In this document: piece by piece, positions 36,910 through 47,744 of the stretch | Layout of the letters: every line of letters starts with the position of its first letter | Position numbering within the stretch: position 1 is the first letter of the stretch | Origin: Saksenaea vasiformis B4078 | Taxonomy: Eukaryota > Mucoromycota > Mucoromycetes > Mucorales > Saksenaeaceae | Reading direction: 5' to 3' | NCBI GenBank assembly: GCA_000697055.1 | Contig: JNDT01002278.1 | Span: 1 to 64,000, forward strand | DNA length: 64,000 nt | Notes under the pieces: model-generated | Told to the model about the DNA's origin: nothing | The model's database searches: none | The model's input: only the letters and a program-made list of their open reading frames with translations | Translations under genes and position numbers: made by a program

Positions 36910-38449
36910 AAAGTGGGGGATGGGCGCAAAGTAAGAAACAAATCATCGTAAATTCTTATGCAAACATCCATAGATGAGACAGGGGTACCCCAAGGGGAAG
37001 GAGATATACTCAAGAGACGATTAGAGAAGAAACAAAAAAAGAGAGGGAGTGAACACCATGTTGTTTCCTGCTTTAGGTAACCCAACACGTAACCCTCCAT
37101 AATAAAAAAAACTTGGATATCTGTGTGGCAATGAACAGCGAAGGACCGCCATCAAGACAGGCTTGATGAGCCCTCCTACATTCTTTTTAGTCATATAGGA
37201 TAAGCGTCAATACGCATTCCTTTCATAATAGATAGTCTGGTAAACTTTCTCCACATGAGAATATAGCTTCCGTTAAAACTAAAATCCAACGGCTTGTCTA
37301 CGCTTTTCATCGCATGGAGGTACCAGGTTGATCGATCTGAACTCCGCTCATCTCATGATTCTGTAGCGTTCCCTGCGTTCATTACGATTAAGGTCTCTTT
37401 CTGCAAGGGTCAAAGTGCCGGATTGACTGATGATTGTCTGGTGGCCTAGGAAACAGAAGTATTGTCTTGAGTTCGAGATTATTTTCCCATTATACGAAAC
37501 AAAGATTCCAGCACAGCATGACGGGTCTGCCAGGTATTAGGCGATACTGCCTATTGAAATTGTTGCGCTGTTCTAGATAAATTTTGCGTCCACGAAGAGC
37601 CAAACTTGCGCGAAGGAAAGATTGAGTATGCCTTATTGATACACAGATATCAGTGTCAGAGTAAGCGTTAAAAAAAACCTTCCCAGCGTGAAGTACCGTC
37701 AAGGCAATCTACAATCGAGCAGTACAACAATATAGGTACCGGGGTAATGCTACATCTTTACGTCTCTTTCAAACAAGTTTGCTTCTTGCGCAAGTCACCA
37801 TAGATTTCCATGAATTCCTTCCAGCTGGTGAGCCTCACTCGAATCAACGAGGTCTTTTCTAGTAACCCTTGGTGATGTTGATTTCTCTTGGTGATGGCGC
37901 TGTTGGGGTAGCAGAGTTGCACTTCGCACTCACCTTTCAAATCTTCCACCGACTCGTTTTGCACCAGACCCCCGATTTCAATCCACACAAGCCGTACTGT
38001 CTTTGACTTGCTTTTCTCGGAAACGTTGGTTTTGCGCTGAATCATTATTTTCTATACGTATAGTTTGACTACATCATTTAGTGGCAATTGACTATTACTA
38101 TCCATTTGTGGGCTGTACAGCTTGAATATTTGAGATTACCATCTCTGCTTTCGTTCAAGAGTCAACGGAGCGAGGCAGCAGCCTCATTAGTCTATCGGAT
38201 CTCAGGGACCGATACTCCTGCATCATGCGCCTACAAAGACAACCGGCCTTCGCCGGATAGCTAAAATTACTGTCTGTGGACGGTTCTCAAGGGTAACACC
38301 CAACTCCAAACTCTGCTTATGTAATATTTCATCCCAGGTCTCGTTTTCTCTTGCTTTTAATTGAGCCTCCGAAAAGATTACGGATACGACATACCATATG
38401 GAGCTCAGTAGTATCACTTGGATAGCTTCTCTGATTTGCTTGGTGTTCT
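36910..38449. other. Intergenic with decayed element pieces
   Basis: No intact gene. A minus-strand frame at 38045-37758 (WIEIGGLVQNESVEDL, CYPNSAITK, GLLEKTSLIRVRLTSW) and another at 38417-38223 look like fragments of mobile-element proteins, but I cannot name the family with confidence. A stem-loop CCGGC-CTTC-GCCGG lies at 38243-38256, preceded on the minus strand by TAATTTTAG, which resembles the TCATTTTAG before the stem-loops at 39.1 and 17.4 kb. Confidence 0.4.
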
Positions 38450-39094
38450 TTAAGTGACCGTGTGCCCTTGTACTAGATCCCTAAAGGGAAAAATTTGCAC
38501 GCATTCGCTTCTTTTCATAGAAAACCGCCATTTTCTACCGATATTGGCGTGTTTCTGCATTAGATCAGATTTCAGATGCGTGGACTGAAGCACGCCCCAT
38601 CGCTGGAGGGTCCTGAAGAAAAATCTACGCCAGCGAAGGGCTATCTTGGTGTGACGCCAATCCAATCTTGCATTGAGAAGCAGTAAACTTTTGTTTGGGG
38701 TAATTGGTCTTTTTGGATTAGCACAGAAGCAATGCATCCAGCTTATCCATGATAGGTTTCCCTCAACCGGAACGCGGAACATAATGGGATACGATAGATG
38801 CAAGGATCCTTGACTCTTCACTTTACATCTCCTATATGTACATCGATTGGATACGCACCTAGGATCATCCATGTATGTTTGTCTCGCACTCAGTCTGTAT
38901 AACCTCCTGTCCTCAACCGTCTCGATTGCGGTGCTTAACGCTTATCACCTAAGTACATAATGGTTATTGCAGTCACTACCACCACCCATATTCCATGCTA
39001 AATCGTGGGATCGTTTCAAGTCCTCATTAAAACATATCGTTTGGACGCTCCTCGAGGCCAAGTTTCTCCCTCCTCCTGGCTCCACTTATTACTG
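38450..39094 (-). pseudogene. Unidentified mobile-element relic
   Basis: A 140-codon minus-strand frame (38872-38450) rich in Arg and Trp (LDWRHTKIALRWRRFFFR, IGRKWRFSMKRSE) without a recognisable domain. Just upstream, 38901-38937 is about 80 percent identical to 18314-18350, so the unit is repeated in the window. I treat it as a decayed element rather than a gene. Confidence 0.3.
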
Positions 39095-39165
39095 TGCGGG
39101 GTACGGCATCCATGAATCTCCATGAAAGTACCCTTCGGGTAACTAAAATGACGTCAAGCATTACT
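39095..39165 (-). repeat. Dispersed stem-loop repeat, copy 3
   Basis: On the minus strand: TCATTTTAG, the stem-loop TTACCC-GAA-GGGTA (hairpin at 39129-39141), about 25 bases, then GATGCCGTACCCCGCAC. The start matches 17425 closely, and the last part aligns loosely with GGTGCCACATCCCGCACC there. Beyond the CCCGCAC block similarity fades. Confidence 0.55.
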
Positions 39166-39746
39166 CCATTCACTAAACTTTGAATGGGATTTATTATTCT
39201 CTATTAAAGTTCCTGCTCATTGGAGGACTAATTTGACACAAGTCGGTGATGAGTTTATTGCCAGGTAATGCATTGATGTCTGCGCAAATCAGGCGTTCCA
39301 TGGAGGTCAAATTTATAAAGATTAGCGCAAATCCATTCAACAAACAGTACGAATTTACAGATGAATGAAACCAGAGTGCGCACCTGGTGACACTAAGAGC
39401 GCTGAGTGCTCATCACGCTCGGTAATGCTGTCCTTATTTCAATTATCCAACGTAACTTTGTCATGTGTATATCCTCAAGTGTTCATTCACATGATTCTCT
39501 TGCAACTTGTTTTGGCTCTTGAGCACCACCATTCCAAGAATGTGGATGGTTCGATGCTGACCAAATGATCCGCTATCAGAAACACGGATTTTTGCGTGGA
39601 GAATCTTTCAACACCGTGGGCTGTCTCGGATGAGTCACGCCTGTGGTACCCGGCCTTCGAGTCAAGATTACAAGAGTTTCTTGTAATAAGTAATAGCAAA
39701 TAGGTAATATACAATGATACGCATCATATTATTATGCAAGTAAAGT
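39166..39746. other. Intergenic, no gene supported
   Basis: Between the stem-loop repeat and the RhoGEF 3' end. Short frames on both strands lack similarity. Confidence 0.5.
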
Positions 39747-42687
39747 CTACCGGTGTCTGTCCCTTATGTTCGGTTGCCGGATAGCATTAATCTTTTCTTT
39801 CCAACCCAGTTTCAACTGTGTCGTGGCAGTAGAGGTATGGACAGGTGCTCCTCTAACTGTGCCCTCGATATACTTGTGAACTGCCTCTTCCAACGTTTGT
39901 GTCTTGGATACTGTATCCCCCTTGATCCATCGGAAAAGTGGGCTTTTCTGTTTGGTTTTACTACCAATACGTGGGCTACTCTTGGATTTCTGGATATCGG
40001 AAGCCTGTAAGGATATCTTTTAAGAAAAGAGAAGTTGAGGTGAGTGCATGGGTGCGGTGATAGACATTGAAGTACCTTGTCTGTGCTCATATCTGGATGA
40101 AATCCAATGGAACTCCGCAGGCGCTGCGACGCACGGTGATGGTTTATGCGAGGAGTTAATTTCTGCAGCATTTTGTCGACAAACGCGCTTTTGGCGCTGG
40201 GTTTGATTGGTTTGCTGTGGATGGAGTAATTGGAGGGAGAGCGCTCCATACCCGAAAAAGTACTCATCGAGGACGGTACTGGGCCGGCCCTCTGTCGATG
40301 GTTCTCGTGTGTATCTGAAAAGCTGATTGAGGCTACTCCCGTACTCCTCCGATCCACATCATCGTCATGGAACGGTGGATCTGTCATTGAAGCCATATAT
40401 GTCTCACTCGGACGTCGACTTTTGGACCTTAACTGGCTAATTTGAGAAGGTGTTCGGGATGCATTCCTGAGACGGATCTGACTCGTGTCATCCATCGAAC
40501 TCGCTGAGCTTACAGTAGACTGGACATCACACTCTGCACGTCCCTGCCGCGCCTGTCCAGCATCACTCGTACGTCTCAAAGAGATGACAGAAAAACTCGA
40601 GGCAGACGATCGCATGAATGGTGCCGATTTGCGTTTTCGAAGGTCAACAACAGGTGTCCCAATATCTCTATCACGCATATACCAGGCACGAGAAGATAGA
40701 TAATCCTGCGTGCATACGTCGCGGAATTTGTGATCGACAGCCATCCGCAATGCGTGGTGATGGCTATTTTTGAACTGGAGGGACATCTTCCCTATCACAT
40801 TTCCCGTACCGGTGTTGCTGTTACCCGTCGCAGTAGTAGCCAAAAGATCGAATGAGCTTGGCCGTCTCATTGTCGGGCTAATGCTATCTGCTGAAGGTTT
40901 CGTGTAAGTTTCCGAGTTATTTCGCTGTTTCCCTGACGATTGCTTTTTGGATTTGGCACCATCAACGGAGTATCTTTTTTTCAGGATGGCTGGTCGTTGT
41001 TCCGTTGGTTTTGGAGTAGGCGGTGAAGGGACTGGGATTGCTCCCTTGGTCTCTTGTGCAAGATCATCCGTGGACATACATCGTCGAAGAGTACCGCTAC
41101 TGCTGGATGCATGCGGTGCAGGATCAATAGGTGAAGATCCTAGGATTGTCATGTCGAGGATGTTGGTAAAGGAGCGAGAGAGACGAAGGTACGGTTGTTG
41201 GCGATTATTCTTTGTTGAAACACCAGGAAGTGACGATACGATGAAGATTTCTGGACGTAACGCTCCGCCGTAATTACTCTTCGCATTCTCGATCGTTTGT
41301 TTTAGCTTGCGAACCCATAGCTGCTTTTCTTGAGGACAGCTTGCATTAAATGCAAATGTATGCTTTTTGCATCGAACGACGAATGAATTTTCGCGTTGAC
41401 CTAGGATTCAACGGTGAGAAAAATTTAAAGGAGAAAGAGATTTACCATGTACGTCAAGCAAGTCTTCAAATTCAGACAGCTCTAGTGGAAACCAATGCTT
41501 TGGCTCGTATAATGTTGCTTTTTTTGGTCTTGCAAGAATGATGTAGGTTGGAAAAACAAAACAACCAAGGTATCTCGGCTTGGATACGCTTTGTCCTAGC
41601 GCAGTATAGGTAACCTCGAGAGCACCCGCGATGACTAGGTTGCCCAGTTTTGCTAGATGAGCTTTGCTAATCCTCCAGTCACCATCAAGACGCTGGAGAA
41701 AGCGTTCTGTGCGTTCGGTCGTATCGCGATCGTGTTTTCGACGGTCAATTTCAGCGACGACTTGCTGCATGATTTTCAGGGCTTCATTTAATGAATCCCG
41801 GTCGGCAGCACCGGGAGCCGTGTACCGAATAATCTCTTTAATCAAAAGCTGGTACCGACATATTCTTTGCACAGGCTGTCCTTTACAACATCAAGAAAAC
41901 TTCATTTTCAATAAATTGTAACTTACCTTTATGAGATAGTCCTCAAAGTGCAAACGTTTTGGTGACGCAGCTGGTTCTAAAGGATGCGCTACTTCGCTTG
42001 TATTATCAATGGCTGCGCAGTCCTTTAGAAATAGCGACCATTCTGGCCGGGCGCGATACTCAGAGCAGAGAGTCCAGGCTTCTGAATGAAGGTCGCAATA
42101 ATGTGTATAACACATGAAGTCTGGACCCTGGATAAAAAAAAGAACGACGAGAATTAGTTTTACTGTAATTTGTGTTTACGGTCCGTACCATATCCAGAAA
42201 CACATTTGCTATAGATTGGCACTGACTGGTGCCCTGATCTGACTTTTCTAGAGCCTCCAAAAAGCGTTTATGTAGGGTGAGAATGTCACTTGCGTTCCGA
42301 ATGATAGTTGATTTGTGATCTTGTGAGATCCAATCCTGCAGCTGCAATGCCCGGAAGCATACCTAAAAGGTATAAAATCTTATCAGATGGCAACAACAAA
42401 CATATCAATTTCCTTCGTACCTTGACTAAATGCATCAGGTCATTGACGTAATCACGTTCTGTTTGGAGCAGTTCATTTATGGCATGTGGCCTACGCAAAG
42501 ATTGTTTTCGTTGGTTATATTCGTTATCGGATTCTGCGGTTGATATTATTTGCGGATCCTCGTGTTGTCTGTTGATTAAATCTACAGGTGTGGTGCAGCA
42601 AGTAGATGCTGACGATTGTCTTCCATCGGCAGATATACAGCTGCAAAATGAACACTCGGAAATACCAGGCGAAAGGGGTCGCTCCAT
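39747..42687 (-). CDS. Rho guanine nucleotide exchange factor, DH-PH
   Basis: ATG at 42687. About 65 Cys/Ser-rich residues come first, then the DH domain begins RPHAINELLQTERDYVNDLM. After an intron it continues ALQLQDWISQDHKSTIIRNA and LHKRFLEALEKS, then FMCYTHYCDLHSEAWTL, the diagnostic KPVQRICRYQLLIKEIIRYT helix (joined across about 41930-41870), and LNEALKIMQQVVAEIDRRKH. A PH domain follows (ISKAHLAKLGNLVIAGALEV, GCFVFPTYIILARPKK, FVVRCKKHTFAFNASCPQEK, LWVRKLKQTIENA). The remaining 450 residues are disordered and Ser/Pro-rich with basic clusters (for example RPSSFDLLA, SLRRTSDAG). A last exon from about 40007 ends at TAG 39747. Known role of DH-PH proteins: GDP release from Rho or Cdc42 for cell-polarity control. 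The target GTPase cannot be read from sequence. Confidence 0.88.
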
Positions 42688-44383
42688 AACTTGGATATAA
42701 GGGAGAGACAGCAAAATATTTGGTGCGCTGGTAATAAATAATAATAATCACAAAAAATCATAAATATTTATGTAAGCATGCAATCACAGCATTTCGAGTA
42801 AATAGCATATTCATGATCCGTCCAGAAATAATACTAATAAAATAAAAGCTCATTGTCGTCCTTGGGCCATCTCTGTCATTGACCTCAGTGACGATTTGAC
42901 CACATATATACATATCATCATGTATATATGTGTAAATGTACACCTCCTCCCAATTCTCTCAATCGTAACGAAATAATACTACTTATAATAATAATAACAA
43001 AATAAAAAGACTTACGAGGCTGTATTTCTGCTGTAGGTGAGGGTTTCGTGTGTAACGTTCGAAATGACGGAGACAAAGGTTCAGAATGAGAAGCAATGAG
43101 CGAGCAATGACTAATAGCCGATTCGGAGAAGAATCAAAAAACCATGGAGTCAAGAGCTCAGTAATAACGATAATTGCCTTTGTTTCAAGAATAGAAGAGT
43201 AAACGTTATGAATTAGAGGAAGTGAAAGAAGAAGACGAAAAAAAGAAAAAGGAAAGAAGTGTACCTCTATGTTTTCAGTGAACGCGCAATGTGTGGCAAG
43301 TAAGGGCTTTCCCCCCTTTCTCTGACTAACGTCCCTCCCCTTTTTCCTCCCATTCTTTAGCTGGCTTTTTCATGCTGTTTGTTTCCTTCTCGCTGATGGT
43401 CGGAGATTGTATTATCTTGCCTTTTGCCTTTCCGGGATAATTGCAGGGCATAACCTTCTTTTTTCTCACTTCGCAGGCGTCAAGTGGGGTCCCGATACGT
43501 TTTCCCTTGAATATCTAGTTGACAGATGTAAAAGAAAATGAAGATAGGGTACAATCAAAGTGGCCCACTTTTTTCTTTTCTCCCCTTTTTTCCTTGTTAC
43601 TCCCCTATCTGAAACTGGTCCGTTTTCACATCGCTGTGCAGACGTTACGTAAACGATCTTATGTAACTTCTTTTTAAATAAACTAAAATAATAGCCATTT
43701 ATTAGTATGTCTATTCAATTGCCACAGATGGAGCACTCATCACCGTACCATGTTCTAAGGAGTTCACTAGCAAGTTCATCAAAATCGAAGGTAGGAGGTA
43801 TTCCTGTTTACACATTTAGAGTTTGGCGAACTTTCACCGGTGATTCTGAAAACTCCAGATGAAACTTATCCGTATACAATAGATATATTTACAATGCCGA
43901 GAGATCAATCGTATTCATCACAGTTCAGCTTGTAATTATCCTTATTAGGTGGCATAGCATAGTATCCGTGATCAGCGAAGAGAATGTACTCTCTTCTTTA
44001 GATCTACTTGAAGACGCTGTGTACAATTCCTGGAAAATCGACTCCATATCGAAGTGCTGATCCTGGTGATTTAATATGGATCAAGTACAGAAAGAGAAAG
44101 ATCTGTTGGTCCAAAACATAACAGGCATTGCAGAGGTAGATGACGGTTAATGTCTAGGTAAGCGTGGATTATTGAATTATGTATGGTAAGCTTGTTAAAC
44201 CCTATAACTTGTCATCTGGTAAACCTATGGCTATGGAGTAATCAAGATGTACTTTTTCTTTCCTCTCTAGCATAAACATGTGAAACTATAATTCCTTTTT
44301 GCTACGTTATAACATGACAGAAAGAAAATCGTGCCTAATTTGGGAAGTCTATAACAATTTTGGGGCGTAAAAGCAAGAACAGC
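42688..44383. other. Intergenic, low-complexity
   Basis: About 1.7 kb between two divergent genes, so it holds both promoters. It has AATAAT microsatellite-like runs (42735-42755, 42986-43006) and a pyrimidine-rich stretch with CCCCTTTTT runs (43310-43600), a common promoter composition in fungi. No gene supported. Confidence 0.5.
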
Positions 44384-45778
44384 ATGTCATCTGACGTGCA
44401 TCCTATAGCTTTTAAGACAGAAGGATTGGGGCTCTACGTTTGCGAAGGAAACCAATTTTCTCTAACTTCTTTCACAATGTCTTTCGCCGTGGATAGCCTT
44501 CGAGCTATTATGAAATACTTTCCAGCCACTCTCGTTTTCCATACCTTGCGAACCGTTTTTGCAATGCCGCCAGTTGCCGCGCGTCTTCTCATTTACGGTT
44601 TCACAGTACCTACTCAGACACACCGACGGTGGATCAAGTACGTGGAAAGCAGTGAATGGAAAGGAGCGTGGATCGCTCCAGATATAAGTGCCTGTGACGA
44701 AAAGGAGGCCATCCAACGCGTTCAACAAGCAGATATGGTCATTTTCGAAGTCCACGGTAACCGTTCACAGCAGAGATTCTTCTACTAAATGTCATAAAAA
44801 GGTGGAGGCTTCATCGCGGGTCATTGCGCCGTTTTCATGGATGTATTTATCGGCTGGCTCAAGCTGCTTAAAGAGAAGCATAATATCAATGCTGTCATCA
44901 TGTCAGTAGAATATGGTAACGCAGTGAATGTCTGATCAAGATTGGCTGGTGTTGACCCGCGTTATCCTCGTTTGTTAGGCTTGGTGCCCCATGTAAAATA
45001 TCCCACACCTGTTTTAGAATGTGTCCAAGCCTACCGTTATCTTACCCAAACACTTCACATACCCGGAAAGCAAATTATTGTGTCCGGCGATTCAGCAGGT
45101 GGCGCCCTATGTCTGGAAACGCTTGTTCGTTTCTATGCACCTGGCATCCTGACAAATCAGGACGCGCCAAGGGAAAACTTTGAAGTCGACATTCCTGCTG
45201 GCTTGTTGCTTGTGTCACCCCTCGTATCAGCCGAAAGTTCCGCGTGGCGATGGGAATCCACGGACATGGTCACCCAAAGTCTTGTTCAACGCGTACTTGA
45301 ACAGTACCTCGATCTACCCAACGTCGATCCTCAAGATCTACCAATTCTTCGACTGCGCCATATCGCTAAAGGTCATCACCGCTTTTCTCCAAGGAATGTG
45401 ATATTTTTTGTAGGAGAACAGGAGGTGATGCGGGATGACATCTTAGATGTTGCTCATACCGTGAAGAACCAGAAAAACATCAATGTGGAGATATACAGAG
45501 AAGACTATGCGCACGACTGGTTCGTGATCCGCGAAATCGTCCCGTCCAAGGGCCAGCCAATGTTAGAACGCTACGACCATATCTTTGTAGATTTCGTGGC
45601 CAAAGCGTTAGAGGAAGCCCGCACCGACACGTCGTATGAATGCAGCGATGCGAAGCTGGGGGATGATAATATTATCGAGACTGTGCCAGTTCCTGTTGAC
45701 GAGAAGAAACCTATACTTGCCACGCCATCTCTATCGTTGACGCCTGGAACCACCACTACTGCCATGCCAGTCGCGTGA
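44384..45778 (+). CDS. Alpha/beta hydrolase of the HSL/carboxylesterase type
   Basis: Three exons, 44384-44756, 44802-44915, 44979-45778 (1287 nt, 428 residues). The oxyanion-hole motif HGGGFIAGH is created by the first splice. VEYGLVPHVKYPTPVLECVQ is created by the second, which also removes an in-frame stop. The nucleophile elbow is GDSAGGAL (Ser in G-D-S-A-G). The likely acid and histidine lie in VGEQEVMRDD and YAHDWFV near the end of the fold. The last 50 residues are a Ser/Thr/Pro tail. The hormone-sensitive lipase/arylacetamide-deacetylase class hydrolyses acyl esters; fungal relatives include steryl acetyl hydrolases. An N-terminal hydrophobic stretch around LVFHTLRTVFAMPPVAARLL could be a membrane anchor. 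An ATG at 44477 is an alternative start. Substrate unknown. Confidence 0.85.
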
Positions 45779-47744
45779 TCTAGGACGACTGATCAATTAT
45801 CATTTGATTGAACATAATTTCATGCTACCCTCCCTTCTTCTTCATTACTCTTTTTTCTTTGCTATCAAGAAAGACCCCATCGTTCCCGATTTTCCACTCT
45901 ATGAGTCATCTACTGTGCTACTAGAAAAGATGAGATCAGGTTACACTACTTCATGTCTTCAAGTACATTACATCCATGAATATACCTTGACCGGCATGTA
46001 AACGGGAATTTCGAGATCGTTCTCTACTGCTCATACAATTTTTAATCGGAATGCGCAGATATTATGGAAAAAAGCAATGTGAAATGTAATAGAGTCCACA
46101 TTTCAACTTGTCATCCTACTGGTTACAAAACAAGTTCTGCTTTACATCATACCAAACGATGTCTACATTAATATATATATTAAAATGTCAAGTCACCGCT
46201 ACATAAAGCGAGTAGGCTGTCACGCTCGGATATTGCTCAATTGTATAGAAGGTGGATACCATCACCGGAAAAAAAGGTTCAGGCACTTGAATAGTGATGT
46301 TATTGTAAAGGTAACACATCCGGCGATGTAACCATTGACAACGGTTCGAGGATAAAGGGGTGAAGAAAAGAAAAAACAAACCAACCTTTCATTCTTACAA
46401 GGAGAAAGAAAGAAAGAGCCATAGAGAGAAAGAGCAGGTGAATGATATAGGTCAGTCTCGGAGGCGGATCCCTGATGCTGGGTCCAAGTGCAAAGTCGGG
46501 CTACACCAAGCGGACTTGGTTACTCAGAATGTACAGGGATCCAAGCGTGTTTGCTGTATTATGATAAATATAAACAGTTCCAGAGATGCACCGGAATTTT
46601 ATTCCTCTCTCCCTCTCTCCTTCTTCTTATTATAAGAAAAAAGAGAGAGGAAGGGAGAGAACACATACTATTCGCTGTGAAGCAACCTACCACATGTGAT
46701 TTCCTTGGTCGCACTGTAATAAATTCACCGACCAGCGTTGACTTAACTCTCCTCAACCTTCCTTCTTCCCCTTTTCTGGTTTATTACTATCCTCACGATA
46801 CCCTCTCATTGCCTCTATGCATTTTGTACTCCCATCAAATTTTAGTTGTCCACAGCCTTCCACGTACACTTCTAGAATTGCTACCAGGTAAAAGAAAAAC
46901 AAGAGAACGAATCATTACCCAAGGAGGAAAAGATGAATAATCCTAAACTTCCTCTACGCGCTTTCTTTTTTTTTTTTTTACCTTTTATTCTTTATGTTAT
47001 TAAAGAAAGTCATATCACGGGTCCTGTCGTCTTGGGTATAACAAAGCAAAAAAAAAAAAAAAAGGCAAGAATATTGTATGTAGACGATGCACGTGGGCGG
47101 AGGGAGTACAAGTTATCATCTGCCGTCAACGATAAAGCCAGCACTTTCTTATATTTGCTTATTCTTCTTTTTTCCTTTCTGGCTCTTCTCGCGTTGAAGG
47201 CAAGCAAATACGGCAACCTCGCGCATGCCATTACTCCGCGGTCCTTGATGTTTTGGTATGATACCTACGCGTTAAACTAGGAAAAACCAACTAACTCTCT
47301 GTTTCTCTATAGATTTCCGGTGCTATACCTTATTGTCAAGGTCGTCAATATATTAGCGCGGTGGTAGGTCTGTATCATCAAAGAATATCTATCAGTGGTC
47401 GTTGTTTTAACCTGGGATCTTAATAACGCAATAGCGAGTTACCTGCCATCGCGCCGCGCCCTCCGGGCCGAGATACTCGTCGGCGCGTCTTCTTTAGAAA
47501 GGCCGCGTAGATGCTCATCAAAGGGGGCTGACAGAAGGAAGTTATTCAGGCTCAGAAGTTAGGGTGAACTGTATCAATAAATGAAGGATGTTTTCCTACA
47601 TTTCTACCGAACAAACGCGCTTTATTCTATATTATGCAGAAGTTACTCGCACAGACCTTTGCTGAGAAAATAGGGAATACACATGTTCCTGAAACAAACA
47701 CGAATCTACCGATTTTAAATAGTATTCCTCCTTGGCCTTTTTTT
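45779..47744. other. Intergenic with GC-rich nested inverted repeat
   Basis: Almost 2 kb without a supported gene. It has poly-T (46967-46980) and poly-A (47049-47064) tracts and a (CT)/(GA) tract near 46610-46650. A GC-rich island with nested inverted repeats lies at 47450-47487 (outer CGCGCCG/CGGCGCG, inner GCCC-TCC-GGGC), very unlike the AT-rich surroundings. No tRNA boxes or snRNA motifs were found in it. Confidence 0.5.

Noticed and set aside
38223..38872. LINE reverse-transcriptase tail or another Fanzor copy
   Set aside because: Some residues are suggestive of both, but no diagnostic motif (YADD, zinc ribbon or RuvC) is present, so I kept only an unidentified relic.
44919..44978. A 25-nt intron in the alpha/beta hydrolase ending at 44943
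   Set aside because: Too short to splice and out of frame; the 63-nt intron 44916-44978 gives the conserved VEYGLVPHVKYP join.
46933..47280. 115-codon plus-strand frame with hydrophobic stretches
   Set aside because: The hydrophobic runs come from poly-T tracts and the lysines from a poly-A tract; it looks like chance coding in low-complexity DNA.
47430..47530. Possible U1 snRNA (GAGTTACCTG sequence near a GC-rich hairpin)
   Set aside because: The 5' end lacks the exact ACTTACCTG and no Sm site or U1-like stem arrangement follows.
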